NCBI RefSeq assembly: GCF_000768695.1
Contig: NZ_AVPL01000025.1
Location: forward strand, 1-48,673
Length of the DNA stretch: 48,673 nt
DNA from: Knoellia aerolata DSM 18566
GTDB taxonomy: Bacteria > Actinomycetota > Actinomycetes > Actinomycetales > Dermatophilaceae
Direction of reading: 5' to 3'
Made by a program: the position numbers and the translations under genes. Positions within the stretch are counted from its first letter, which is position 1. Each line of letters begins with the position of its first letter. A model generated the notes under the pieces. The model saw only the letters and a list, made by a program, of their open reading frames with translations, was not told the origin of the DNA and made no database searches. Shown one piece after another: positions 24,465 to 33,802 of this stretch.

Positions 24465-26456
24465 GTGGCCAAGCACGCCGGACGGCTTGAACTGACCTGG
24501 ACTGACAAGGACAAGGCGCTCCTTTCGTCGGGGGATGGCGAGTACGACTACACGTTTGCCGACCGCCGTGACCCGAGGGTCCTGGAGGTCCGCCTCCTCC
24601 ATCGGGTGGGGGAGTTCACTGTCCCAACTCCCGCGACGCGTCCAGATGACCTGCCTCCACCCACAACCGAGAACCTGCTGATCACCGGCGATGCAATGCA
24701 TGCACTCGACGCACTGCGGCGCACGCCTGAGTGGATGGAGCGCTATGTCGGCAAGGTCAAGATGGTCTACATCGACCCACCCTTCAATACGGGCCAAACC
24801 TTCGACAACTACGAGGACCTTCTAGATCACTCCATCTGGCTAACGATGCTTCGTGACCGTCTCCGTCAAGTCGAGCCCCTCCTAGCTAATGACGGGTGCG
24901 TGTGGGTGCACCTGGATCACGTCGAATCACACCGCTGCCGGGTCGTTTTAGACGAGGTCTTCGGGATCAACAACTTCGTGGCCGAGGTGGCATGGCAGAA
25001 GTCCGATAACACGCGCAGCAACAACGCCGGCTTCTCAACGTCCCACGACTCACTTCTCGTCTACCGGAAAACAGAGGCGTGGGTGCCGAACAGGATGGTT
25101 CGTGCTGCAGCCCTCGACGTAAAGTACACGTCACCTGACGGGGATCCAGAACGTTGGTTTGACGGACCCACTACGGTTCGGGGAGATCGGAAGCACCACG
25201 ACTATATCCACGCCATCCAGCATCCCATCACCGGCGAACTAATCTACCCGACCAAGAGCCGCCATTGGGCGAAGTCTCGCGACTGGATCATCGACCAAAT
25301 AAGCCAGTATGCCCCCTATGAGTTCCGTGACATCGGCGATGCAACGCGGAGGGCCGCCGTCTGTGGAATCGACCCGACGGAGATCCGTCAGCACGTGGAA
25401 GCCGTGATGCTGGCTGTGCCGCTTGAGGAGGCAGCCGTGCTGGCGCGAAAGCGATACGACGAGGGCAACTGGCCCGATATCCTCTTGCGCTCTGGTGGGC
25501 GCGGGGGGATCGGATTCAAGTTGCGTATTCCGACTAGCGGCTCCGTTCCCACGACCTGGTGGCGCTTTGATGAGGTGGGTTCTAATCGCACGGCGAAGTC
25601 GGAGATCAAAGCGCTCTTCCCGAACGACCACGCCTTTGACACTCCAAAGCCGGAGCGCCTTCTCCAACGCATCATCAGCATCTCGACGCAGCCGGGGGAC
25701 ATCGTCCTTGACTGCTTCGCGGGTTCAGGAACCACCGCGGCGGTCGCTCACAAGACGGGCCGCCGTTGGATAACCACTGAAATCCGCCCGACGACGGTGG
25801 AGAAATTCACGCTACGCCGCCTCGACAAGGTCATCAAAGGGGAGGATGACGGCGGCATCACAGTCGCGGTTGATCGCGTGCCCTGGACCGACCGGGTGGG
25901 AGACGAAGTGGAGCTGCCGGCCGGCATGCTGCCTGAGGCTGCCCAAGAGTTCACGTCGGTGCTTAAGAAGGTGATTGAGCATGTAGGGGAGCGGGGCGTC
26001 GCGCTTGACACTTCAACGTTGTCCGCCCTCCGGGACGCCGTGAAGACTAAGCCGGCAAGAACTCGCATTTGGCACGGTGGTGGTTCATTTACGCACCTGA
26101 AGGTAGGCAAGTCGATGTACGAGGTGGATGAGGATACCGGAGATCTCCTTCTGTCCGAGGCGGCCGTCAATGGCATTTGGTCTAAGGCGGTCGCGGCTCA
26201 ATTAAAGTTCACCTTGACACCCGATCACCCTGTGTTCTGCGGGATTCGAGGAAGGCAGCGCCTTGCTGTAATTGACGGAGTCGCGGACGAAATTGTGGTC
26301 AGGACCGTGGTGGAGAATCTCGCTGTAAAGGAACGCGCCGTCATCGTCGCAAAGGTCGTCTTGCCTGAAGCTGACTCGCTTCTTCAACGCTTGTCACCCG
26401 GGTCGCGGCTCAAGAAGGCCCCTAGAGACTTGTTCCCGAAGAGGACCGTAAAGTGA
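24465..26456 (+). CDS. mod: type III restriction-modification system, DNA methyltransferase (Mod)
   Basis: A 663-residue N6-adenine methyltransferase of the beta class. The catalytic motif IV DPPFNTGQTF is near residue 104 and the SAM-binding motif I DCFAGSGTTAAVAHKTG near 415, the order expected for Mod subunits. Between and after them lie variable target-recognition regions. The C-terminal 180 residues are beta-rich and probably contact Res. Start GTG 24465. The stop overlaps the next start (GTGA), so Mod and Res are translationally coupled. All motifs intact; recognition sequence unknown. Confidence 0.92.
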   Translation: MAKHAGRLELTWTDKDKALLSSGDGEYDYTFADRRDPRVLEVRLLHRVGEFTVPTPATRPDDLPPPTTENLLITGDAMHALDALRRTPEWMERYVGKVKMVYIDPPFNTGQTFDNYEDLLDHSIWLTMLRDRLRQVEPLLANDGCVWVHLDHVESHRCRVVLDEVFGINNFVAEVAWQKSDNTRSNNAGFSTSHDSLLVYRKTEAWVPNRMVRAAALDVKYTSPDGDPERWFDGPTTVRGDRKHHDYIHAIQHPITGELIYPTKSRHWAKSRDWIIDQISQYAPYEFRDIGDATRRAAVCGIDPTEIRQHVEAVMLAVPLEEAAVLARKRYDEGNWPDILLRSGGRGGIGFKLRIPTSGSVPTTWWRFDEVGSNRTAKSEIKALFPNDHAFDTPKPERLLQRIISISTQPGDIVLDCFAGSGTTAAVAHKTGRRWITTEIRPTTVEKFTLRRLDKVIKGEDDGGITVAVDRVPWTDRVGDEVELPAGMLPEAAQEFTSVLKKVIEHVGERGVALDTSTLSALRDAVKTKPARTRIWHGGGSFTHLKVGKSMYEVDEDTGDLLLSEAAVNGIWSKAVAAQLKFTLTPDHPVFCGIRGRQRLAVIDGVADEIVVRTVVENLAVKERAVIVAKVVLPEADSLLQRLSPGSRLKKAPRDLFPKRTVK

Positions 26457-28921
26457 TCGAAAATCTGGCCTTCGATCAACCTCTGGTAAATGAGATTGCG
26501 GCGCGATTCGATTTGCGCGACCCTAATCGACGGGCGCTTGAGGCTGTAATTCGAGCGATAGGGGCACACGCCAATGACGGCTACCCCGAGGTCGTGGCCG
26601 ACCTTGCGACCGGCGTCGGTAAGACCTTCCTGATGTCGTCGCTCATCGACTACTGCGCGACTCAAGGCGTCCGGCATGTGCTGGTGGTCACACCCGGTAG
26701 CGTCATCCAGGCCAAGACATTAGCCAACTTTGACCAAGCCTCAACAAAGTTCGTCGCAGGCGCAGACCACGAGCCGTTCATCATTACTCCGGAGAACTTT
26801 CGATCCGCATCGGTGTCGACCGCTCTTCGGGATGAAGAGGTGCTCAAAGTGTTTGTCTTCAATGTCCACCAGTTAATCTCGCCCGGCCGGAAGAACAGCC
26901 GCAAGGTGAGGGAGACCGACGAGAACTTGGGAGATGCGCTATACGACTATCTGAGGAAATCTGATGACCTGCTTGTGATCTCGGACGAGCATCACATTTA
27001 CCACAAGGATGCCACCGCATTCTCGGGAGCCATCCGCGACCTAAGTCCCTTCGCTCTTGTTGGATTGACCGCAACCCCCGCGGAGAGTGATCTGCCAAAG
27101 GTAGTATTTCAATACACGCTTGGCGAGGCTATTGCCGACCATCACGTCAAGATTCCCGTCATCGTGTACCGAAAGGATGGGACGAAGGACGAGAAGACTC
27201 AGCTGCAGGACGCGTGCACGCTGCTGCGCCAAAAGGAAACTGCCTACTCCGAATACTGTTCCGCCACAGCAGGCGCACCCACGGTGAGGCCGGTTCTATT
27301 CGTCGTAGCAGCGAGTATCGAACACGCCACGGAGGTCGGCCAGCTTCTTGCCGGTCCAGATTTTATTGGAGACGAACGCGCGGTTCTGGAAGTCACATCC
27401 GAGTCCTCGGACGAGGCGCTCGCAGCACTTGCTGCCGTCGAGTCCCCGAACTCGGCGATTCGCGCCATCGTAAGCGTCAACAAGCTGAAAGAGGGCTGGG
27501 ATGTCAAGAATATCGGCGTAATCGTCGCGCTACGCCGTCTGGCGTCCCAATCCCTCACGGAGCAAATTCTTGGTCGCGGACTCCGCCTCCCATTCGGAGC
27601 GCGCACAGGGGTGCCTATGGTCGACCAAGTCGATCTGGTTGCACACGACTCGTATCGCCAGTTGCTAGCCCAAAAGGACGTGCTGCGCGAGAGGATGCAC
27701 ACCACTCCTAAGGCGGACGAAGTTGACGAGCAGGGCGCCGCGACCACCGCTGGCGACCTTGTCGTCCCAGATCCGTCAGTGCCTACTGAGGATGCCGCCC
27801 CGACCGAACCGCCGGTGGTGCCTGGAGAGCTCGTCGAGCCGGACGGGGGATTGGAGCCGCTGACGTGGACGACCGAGGGGGAATCCGAGGCGCCGGAGGC
27901 GCTGTTCTTCATTGAGTCTGAGGCGCGTAGGAGTGAAGCTGCACCGTCCCCACTCTCGCGCGTGGCCGGTGCCCCGCAAATCACGTTCCCCCGTCGCGAG
28001 GCGCGCCTCACGTACGCCGCCTTCACGTTGTCGGATCTACCTGACGGCGACGCGCACGCGGCAGGGGCTAGGTTCAGCGCTGAAGTTCCAACCTTCTTGG
28101 CCAAGGACGCTCTCGAAGCGGAGCGTGACCTTATGGGTGAGGTGGCCATCGTGGTTGCCCCGCAGAACAATGTCGAGGCGCAGCAGGTATTGACAGGGAT
28201 TGACACGATCCGAGAGGACCTCACGAGCGCAATCCTGCGCCAGGTCACAGAGACGAAATCGGAGCGGGCCGCTGCGCGACGTCTCACTCGCGCGTTCCTG
28301 AAAGGTGCGGGGGTTATAGGCGCAACCGAGACTGCCCATTGGGGCGAAATCCGACGTCAGCAGGCCATCCATGGCATGAGCGACCTGATCCGGGCCGCGC
28401 ACGCCCAGCGCAAGCGGGAAATGACTTATGAACTTGTTTCTGTCATGCTGCCAGTAGAACCGGTTTTGGTGGACGGCGCCGCGAAGAATGCTTATAACGA
28501 TGTATTTGTGAAGGGTCTGCAATTCGTCGGATGGCAAAGGAACGTCATGCCCGTTGCCGCTTTTGACGCTGGCTCGACGGAGTGGGCGATCGCCCATCTT
28601 CTCGACCGTGACCCTGACATCAAGTGGTGGCTTCGCCTCTACACGAACGGCCCTGCCTTCATCCCCACCGTCGACGGCAACTACTTTCCGGATTTCATCG
28701 CTCTCGACGCCGCCGGCGCACACTGGGTCATCGAGGGCAAGAGCGACAAGAATGCCCACGATGCCGACGTGATGCGCAAGCGAGAGGCTGCGGAAAATTG
28801 GGCGAGGGCTGTCCGCGACGCCGAGGAGTACGGCGACTGGCATTACGTCTTCGCAACCGAAAGCCATATCAAGCATGCTGGCTCGTGGGCGGCGCTGAAG
28901 GTTGTCACTGATCCGGAGTGA
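26453..28921 (+). CDS. res: type III restriction-modification system, restriction/helicase subunit (Res)
   Basis: An 822-residue superfamily 2 helicase-nuclease. Walker A DLATGVGKTFLM is near residue 47-58, the DEHH box near 178, TATP (motif III) near 206, and ILGRGLRLPFG (motif VI) near 375. Residues about 415-480 form an acidic Pro/Glu-rich linker. The C-terminal nuclease has YFPDFIALD near 745 and WVIEGKSD near 757, i.e. PD...ExK. Res with Mod cuts DNA that carries two unmodified sites head-to-head, after ATP hydrolysis. All motifs intact. Start GTG 26453. Confidence 0.92.
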   Translation: MIENLAFDQPLVNEIAARFDLRDPNRRALEAVIRAIGAHANDGYPEVVADLATGVGKTFLMSSLIDYCATQGVRHVLVVTPGSVIQAKTLANFDQASTKFVAGADHEPFIITPENFRSASVSTALRDEEVLKVFVFNVHQLISPGRKNSRKVRETDENLGDALYDYLRKSDDLLVISDEHHIYHKDATAFSGAIRDLSPFALVGLTATPAESDLPKVVFQYTLGEAIADHHVKIPVIVYRKDGTKDEKTQLQDACTLLRQKETAYSEYCSATAGAPTVRPVLFVVAASIEHATEVGQLLAGPDFIGDERAVLEVTSESSDEALAALAAVESPNSAIRAIVSVNKLKEGWDVKNIGVIVALRRLASQSLTEQILGRGLRLPFGARTGVPMVDQVDLVAHDSYRQLLAQKDVLRERMHTTPKADEVDEQGAATTAGDLVVPDPSVPTEDAAPTEPPVVPGELVEPDGGLEPLTWTTEGESEAPEALFFIESEARRSEAAPSPLSRVAGAPQITFPRREARLTYAAFTLSDLPDGDAHAAGARFSAEVPTFLAKDALEAERDLMGEVAIVVAPQNNVEAQQVLTGIDTIREDLTSAILRQVTETKSERAAARRLTRAFLKGAGVIGATETAHWGEIRRQQAIHGMSDLIRAAHAQRKREMTYELVSVMLPVEPVLVDGAAKNAYNDVFVKGLQFVGWQRNVMPVAAFDAGSTEWAIAHLLDRDPDIKWWLRLYTNGPAFIPTVDGNYFPDFIALDAAGAHWVIEGKSDKNAHDADVMRKREAAENWARAVRDAEEYGDWHYVFATESHIKHAGSWAALKVVTDPE

Positions 28922-29428
28922 TTAAGGCTCGATGCTCGCGCAAGGGTCAAGGCACTGACACCCACGCGGTGCAGTCGAGGAAGTCCGCCCTTGTCGGCGG
29001 ATCTCAAGAGCGCCGGCGACAAGATCTGCCGATCGGCGCGGACTAAGTGGGCGCTGTGACGCTGGCTCACGTTGGGAGCACGACGTGCGCTTACCGAGGG
29101 GTCCTGCTCTCGCGTCTGGACGGTCGGGCGTCTATCCCCTGATGTGAGTCCTGAGCACTGTGGAGATCGGGTGCGAGGTCAGTAACCGGGGCCGAGCCCG
29201 ATGAGGCGGCCCGTTCGCGGGCCTCGACCTTGAAGGATGTGCCCCAGATAGTGGTTGCGCCGAAGAACTCTTGAGAATCTTAGGAACTTTGCGTCTGCGC
29301 AGGTCAGCGGCCTTGTTCCTCCCCGCAGGCCATGTTTGTTCCTAGCTGATGGGGGTCGTCCGGGGACGAACCCGGATACAAGGAATCGAGATCTTTCTGC
29401 CGTGAGTCCACGGTGGAAGGAGCTCGAG
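28922..29428. other. 507-bp non-coding junction before the transfer operon
   Basis: No supported gene. It holds a bulged hairpin GAGGCGGCCCG-TTCG-CGGGCCTC (29204-29226) that may end transcription, a 14-bp near-palindrome TCGTCCGGGGACGA (29356-29369), and TTGTTCCT at 29313-29320 and 29336-29343 with an inverted AGGAAC at 29282-29287. These lie just upstream of a regulator gene and may be its operators. Confidence 0.4.
29282..29369 (+). promoter_or_regulatory. candidate operator cluster of the transfer operon
   Basis: AGGAAC (29282) is inverted relative to two GTTCCT copies (29315 and 29338), and the palindrome at 29356-29369 follows. The cluster lies 60-150 bases before the start of the HTH regulator that heads the operon, so autoregulation is plausible. 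No tested site is known to me. Confidence 0.35.
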
Positions 29429-30223
29429 ATGAGTGTCGGGGAGCAGCTGGGTCTGGATGACCCGAACGACGGATTGCGGGTGCTGGCGCGTCAGCGCTGG
29501 GCTTCGTGGGTTGAGCGGCACCCGAGTTTGGGGGTCGCGGCCGGCCCGGAGGAGCTGCGGGCGTGGCTTCGGCGTTCGGCCCCGGATGAGCGCGACGCCT
29601 TGCTCGGCGTGCTGGGCCGCCTGGGGTCCGCCCGTGGGGGCGATGACTGCGCCGCGGCCGGGATCCTGCTGTGGGTCCTGTTGCCGGGTGCCACCGCGTT
29701 GGCGCACCGGCTCCGGCGGCTGTCCCCGGTCATCGACGAGCTGGTCGCAGCCCAGCTGTGGGTCGAGGCACGAACCCTGCCGCCCACCACGACCGGGCGG
29801 TTGCCGGCACGCATCCTGCGCAACACCTACCGCGAGGTCCGGCGCGACCTGGGACGCGTGCCGCCACGGGACACCCTGTGGTCGCTGTGCGACGTGGTGG
29901 ACCCGTCCTCGCGGGACTGGCTGGACACCCCGGCGCCGGGCGAGGACGTCTGCGCCCGGGCCGAACTGGAGCTGCTGCTGGATCGCGCCTGCCGCGAGGA
30001 GGTGATCAGCACCACCGACCGGCACCTGCTGCTGCGCTTGGTCTCCACCAGTGACGGTCAGGTCCTCCCGCGCCGCTGTTCTCGTGGCGGGGTGACCGCT
30101 CATCCTGTGACGGTTGCTGTCGGGTCGGAGCTGGGGGTGGCGGAGCGGACGGTGCGTCGCCGAGCCGCGCGCAGCCTCGACGCCCTCACCGTTGCGTACT
30201 CACTGCACGGGGGGACGGCATGA
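29429..30223 (+). CDS. HTH/sigma-factor-like regulator heading the conjugation operon
   Basis: A 264-residue soluble protein. The C-terminus has a helix-turn-helix (VGSELGVAERTVRRRAARSL, about 235-255), similar to region 4 of sigma factors or a simple HTH; the middle (ELLLDRACREEVISTTDRHL, about 188-208) is like the helical lead into region 4. The N-terminal 150 residues are helical and Arg/Leu-rich. ATG 29429 is chosen because AAGGAG lies seven bases upstream. It ends in an ATGA overlap with the next gene. It probably controls the transfer genes after it. Confidence 0.65.
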   Translation: MSVGEQLGLDDPNDGLRVLARQRWASWVERHPSLGVAAGPEELRAWLRRSAPDERDALLGVLGRLGSARGGDDCAAAGILLWVLLPGATALAHRLRRLSPVIDELVAAQLWVEARTLPPTTTGRLPARILRNTYREVRRDLGRVPPRDTLWSLCDVVDPSSRDWLDTPAPGEDVCARAELELLLDRACREEVISTTDRHLLLRLVSTSDGQVLPRRCSRGGVTAHPVTVAVGSELGVAERTVRRRAARSLDALTVAYSLHGGTA

Positions 30224-30438
30224 ACCCCGGCGGGGGTCGACGTCAGCGACTGGCTGAACAGTCACGGCTGGCAGTGACCACCTGCGCCCTCGAATGGCAT
30301 GCGGCTGCCATCGGGCGCGATGACGTTCTCATCGGTCCTGGTGGCCTCAGGTCGGCCCGGGAGCCCACCCGACAGGTCCCGGCGGCTCGGCACGCCCCGC
30401 TGGCTCCGGGCTGCCGCTTGTCGAGGGAGGGGTCATGA
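30220..30438 (+). CDS. small unknown protein in the conjugation operon
   Basis: A 72-residue basic protein with no recognised family. It is kept because it starts by ATGA overlap with the gene before and ends by ATGA overlap with the gene after, which is the pattern of this whole operon. The last 30 residues are low in complexity, so it may be fast-evolving. Confidence 0.45.
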   Translation: MNPGGGRRQRLAEQSRLAVTTCALEWHAAAIGRDDVLIGPGGLRSAREPTRQVPAARHAPLAPGCRLSREGS

Positions 30439-31232
30439 CGTCGGTCGCCAGGTCCCGACCGGTGGGCGTCGACGAGCTGAGACGGGCCTACTGGGCCGTG
30501 CAGGCGGGGACGTTCCGCCGCGGCCACCGCGTGCGGCGCCCGACCCCCGGGTGGACACCGTCGGCGCCGGTGCTGGCCGTGGTGGGTGCCTGCGCCGGGA
30601 CGGGCGCCTCCACCCTGGCCTTAGCGTTGGCCACCGCGGCCGAAACGGCGCGGGTGGTCGAGTGCGCCAGCCCCACCGCGGCCGGCCTGTCTGCGGCGGC
30701 AACGGCCGAGCTCGGCCGCGACCCGGACGGTTGGGTCCGCGGCGCCCGCGACGCCGTGCTCATCGAACGGCCTGCGGACGTCCTGGGTGGGCCCCACGAG
30801 GTGCCGCACCCGCGCCCGAGCGAGCACAACGGCCTGATGGTGGTCGACGTCGCCTGGGAGCTGGGCACGGTGCTCGCCGGGCACGGATGGCTCACTGACC
30901 TCCTTGAGGGCCCGGGACCGGTCGTGCTCACGGCACCGGCGACCGTGCCGGGGTTGCGCCGGCTGGACGCCGCCCTGGGCCTGCTCGCGCACGCCCGCCC
31001 CGTCGTCGCGTTGCTCGGTCCGCGCCGCCGCGCCCTGCCCCGCCACATTGCCAGCGCCCTGGCCGCCCTGTCCCGGTCACACGACCTTGCCGGGCGTGTC
31101 GTGGAGGTCCCCGCCGACACCCGGCTCAGAACGTGCGGCGTCGACTCCACCCCGCTGCCCCAAGGCCTGCTCCGCGCCGCCACTGAGCTCCTGGCTCTCA
31201 CTGACCTGAACCGAAGGGACCACGCGTCATGA
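30435..31232 (+). CDS. ParA/MinD-like protein without P-loop lysine
   Basis: A 265-residue protein. VLAVVGACAGTGASTLALAL (about 45-65) occupies the place of a Walker A motif, but the lysine of GKS/T is replaced by Ala. NGLMVVDVAWELG near 133 corresponds to the Asp-containing strand, and VVLTAPATVPGLRRL near 160 to the next. Such proteins regularly stand beside SCO6880-type conjugation genes in actinobacteria. Overlaps both neighbours by four bases. It probably does not hydrolyse ATP in the normal way, and may guide assembly of the transfer complex. Confidence 0.65.
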   Translation: MTSVARSRPVGVDELRRAYWAVQAGTFRRGHRVRRPTPGWTPSAPVLAVVGACAGTGASTLALALATAAETARVVECASPTAAGLSAAATAELGRDPDGWVRGARDAVLIERPADVLGGPHEVPHPRPSEHNGLMVVDVAWELGTVLAGHGWLTDLLEGPGPVVLTAPATVPGLRRLDAALGLLAHARPVVALLGPRRRALPRHIASALAALSRSHDLAGRVVEVPADTRLRTCGVDSTPLPQGLLRAATELLALTDLNRRDHAS

Positions 31233-31537
31233 CCACGACGGCCGCACACGCATCGAGCACGGTGGCGGGCCTGGCCGCACAGATCTGCCCGGTCGCCCCA
31301 CCCGGGGCGCAGAAGTACGCCGACCAGCTGATGGGCTACCTGCTGTGGGGGGTGGGCCTGCTGTTCATCCTCGGGGTCGTCGTCGGTATCGCCGCCATCG
31401 TCGGGGGACGCGCGTTCTCGATGCCGCATGCGTCCAAGGCCGGCGTCGTCGGGATCGTCCTGGTGTTCGCGGCGATCATCGGCTACCTCGTGCTCCCCGG
31501 GATCGTGCGGGCGATGACCGGCTCCGGGTGCGTCTGA
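31229..31537 (+). CDS. small VirB2/TrbC-like membrane protein
   Basis: A 102-residue protein with two hydrophobic helices (about 36-58 and 70-90) and an N-terminal stretch of about 30 residues that may be cut off. Its size, two-helix layout and position before VirB6-like and VirB4-like genes are those of VirB2/TrbC pilins or of small T4SS membrane proteins. No sequence motif proves this. Overlaps the next gene by one base (TGATG). Confidence 0.55.
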   Translation: MTTTAAHASSTVAGLAAQICPVAPPGAQKYADQLMGYLLWGVGLLFILGVVVGIAAIVGGRAFSMPHASKAGVVGIVLVFAAIIGYLVLPGIVRAMTGSGCV

Positions 31538-32340
31538 TGACCAACAGCGACCACACCCCGAGGTGGGGACGCCGGCGGCTGCTCGCCGCACTGACCGGCG
31601 CCGCGCTGCTGGCCGTGACCCTGATCGCGGGGCTGGGATATCTCCTCGTCGACGCCGTCACCGGCCCAGCAACGGCAACTCCCGTGCAGGCCTCCTTGAA
31701 GGCCGTGTCGGCGGCGGCGCCGGAGCGGCGTGACCAGCTCGCGGCGGCCCCGATGCTCAAGGTCGACCCGGCCGCCGGCCGAAAAGGCACCCCGGCCGCA
31801 ACCTCGAGTCCGGCGATCGCCGTCCCGCCAGCGACCCGTGAGGGACCGGCCGGGGTCCCCAGCGGGTTCCTGCGCACCCCGGCCGGGGCGGTCGGGCAGC
31901 TCGCCGCCATCGACACCACCGTCGTGGCGGCCATGTCCGTGGACCGCACCCGGGAGATCCACCGGGCGTGGGCGCTTCCCGGGGCCCCGGCCGTGGGGCG
32001 GTGGGTGATGACCGACAACGTGCGCGCGTTCCTGGCCGCCGCCGGACCGGCCGCACCCGCGGGGGCGCCCCCAGCGGTGGTCGCGATCCCGGCGGCCGGA
32101 CAGGTCAAGGGCACGGACGGGCCGAGCTGGGTTGTGGCGTGCGTGCTGCTGCGGGTGGACGCCACCATCGCCCGCACCGCCACCATCGCCTACGGACACT
32201 GCGAACGGATGCAGTGGAACGACGACCGGTGGCAGATCGGCCCCGGTGCCCAGCCCGCGACGGCTCCCTCGACGTGGCCGGGCACCGACCTCGCCGCCTC
32301 GGCGGGGTGGCTGGCCTGGGCCGAGACGGGCCAGGGGTGA
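31537..32340 (+). CDS. single-span membrane protein of the T4SS operon
   Basis: A 267-residue protein: short basic N-terminus, one span (about 16-40), Ala/Pro-rich linker, and an outer domain of about 150 residues with a Cys near residue 202 and another near 226. This type II topology is that of VirB8/TcpC-like proteins, which lie at the inner membrane face of T4SS, but I cannot show the fold. ATG 31537 shares a base with the previous stop. Confidence 0.55.
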   Translation: MTNSDHTPRWGRRRLLAALTGAALLAVTLIAGLGYLLVDAVTGPATATPVQASLKAVSAAAPERRDQLAAAPMLKVDPAAGRKGTPAATSSPAIAVPPATREGPAGVPSGFLRTPAGAVGQLAAIDTTVVAAMSVDRTREIHRAWALPGAPAVGRWVMTDNVRAFLAAAGPAAPAGAPPAVVAIPAAGQVKGTDGPSWVVACVLLRVDATIARTATIAYGHCERMQWNDDRWQIGPGAQPATAPSTWPGTDLAASAGWLAWAETGQG

Positions 32341-32345
32341 ACGCC

Positions 32346-33782
32346 ATGCCCGTCACCGCCCCGCCGGTCACTGTCGCGTTGCCGGTGGAGGGCTGGGGTG
32401 ACCTGGTCAACCCGTTCACCGCGCTGGGTAACGCCGCCGGCAAGGTCGCCGCCGACGCCTGGACGGCGGCGATGCTGTCGTTCTGGAACGCCGGGCTGTG
32501 GTTCCTGCAGCTGGTGCTGGGGTTCGTCGACACCTTCCTGACCCCCGACCTTCGCGAGTCCGGGCCGGTGGGCAGCACCTACCGGACCACGTTGTGGGTC
32601 GCGGTGACCCTCGTGGTCGCTCTGACCGTGGTGCAGTCCGGGGTGGCGGCGTTTCGCCGCGACGGCCGCTCCGTGGCTCGGCTGCTGGTCGGGTCCGCCC
32701 AGTTCGTCATGGTCTGGGCGGCCTGGGTGTCCTACGTGCTGGTGTTGCTGTACGCCTGCTCCGGCCTGACCAAGGCGCTCATGCAGGCCACGATGGGCGT
32801 CGACACCTGGTCGGCGTGGCAGCCCTGGGGCAAGATCTCCGTGGAGGACCTCAGCGACGCCACCCTGGCCACCGTGGTGGGGGTGATGGGGTTCGTGGTG
32901 CTGTTCGCCGCGATCGGACACCTGGTCGTCATGCTGACCCGGGCCGCAGCGTTGGTGATCCTGACTGCGACCGCGCCGATCGCCGCGGCCGGGCTGGTCT
33001 CCGAGGTCGGGCAGTCCTGGTTTTGGAAGAGCGTGCGCTGGACCCACGCCGCCGCGTTCACCCCACCGTTGATGGCGCTGGTCATCGGGGCCGGCACCCA
33101 GCTCAGCACCGCTGTCGTCACGCAGGACGCCGCGTCCCTGTCGGCGGCGATCGGCACCGCGGTGCCCGGGGTGATGCTGCTGCTGGTCTCCACGTTCGCG
33201 CCGCTGGCGCTGTTCAAGCTGCTCGCGTTCGTCGACCCCGGCACCAGCTCCGGCGCCGCGATGCGGTCCGGGATGGCCGCCGTCGGCGGCGTCCAGGGCC
33301 TCCTCGGCGGCGGAGCCGATGCGTCCGGTGGCGGCGGTGGGGCCGCGTCGAGCGCTGACAGTACCGGCCGTGCCAGCGGCGAGTCCACCGGGGAGGACGC
33401 CACCAGCGCCCGGTTCGCCCACTCCGTCGGAGGGCTGCTCGGGGCCGTCACCGGCCCGGTCGGCGCGGCCGCCTCCACGGCCCTGGGCGCGGCGGCGGCG
33501 ATCGGCACCACCGGCGCCGCGGTCGCAGCCGACACGACCAACCTGACGGGCGTCGGCCACAACACGTACGTCCCCGACTTCAGCGGCTCCCGCCGCAGCA
33601 GCCAACGACCGGCCGACCAGCACGCCCCCGACATCCGCGGCGACACCGGCGGCCCACCCACCGCGACCCCGCCATCGGTAGTCCCGGCGGCCGGGGCGCC
33701 GCCCGCTGCTGGCGCCGGTGGTGGCGCGGACGCCGCTGCGGGTGCTGGTGCGGCCGCCGGCGTCCCGATTGTCCCCGTCTGA
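32346..33782 (+). CDS. VirB6/TrbL-like polytopic membrane protein
   Basis: A 478-residue protein. After an amphipathic start it has about six hydrophobic spans between residues 40 and 300 (for example FVMVWAAWVSYVLVLLYACS and ATVVGVMGFVVLFAAIGHLV), then a Gly/Ala-rich tail of about 170 residues. This is the VirB6/TrbL pattern and the place normally held by an SCO6881-type protein in actinobacterial elements. ATG 32346 has AGGGGTG upstream; GTG 32337, overlapping the previous stop, is possible. Confidence 0.72.
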   Translation: MPVTAPPVTVALPVEGWGDLVNPFTALGNAAGKVAADAWTAAMLSFWNAGLWFLQLVLGFVDTFLTPDLRESGPVGSTYRTTLWVAVTLVVALTVVQSGVAAFRRDGRSVARLLVGSAQFVMVWAAWVSYVLVLLYACSGLTKALMQATMGVDTWSAWQPWGKISVEDLSDATLATVVGVMGFVVLFAAIGHLVVMLTRAAALVILTATAPIAAAGLVSEVGQSWFWKSVRWTHAAAFTPPLMALVIGAGTQLSTAVVTQDAASLSAAIGTAVPGVMLLLVSTFAPLALFKLLAFVDPGTSSGAAMRSGMAAVGGVQGLLGGGADASGGGGGAASSADSTGRASGESTGEDATSARFAHSVGGLLGAVTGPVGAAASTALGAAAAIGTTGAAVAADTTNLTGVGHNTYVPDFSGSRRSSQRPADQHAPDIRGDTGGPPTATPPSVVPAAGAPPAAGAGGGADAAAGAGAAAGVPIVPV

Positions 33783-33802
33783 GCCGCAGGAGGTACACGC
33801 TC

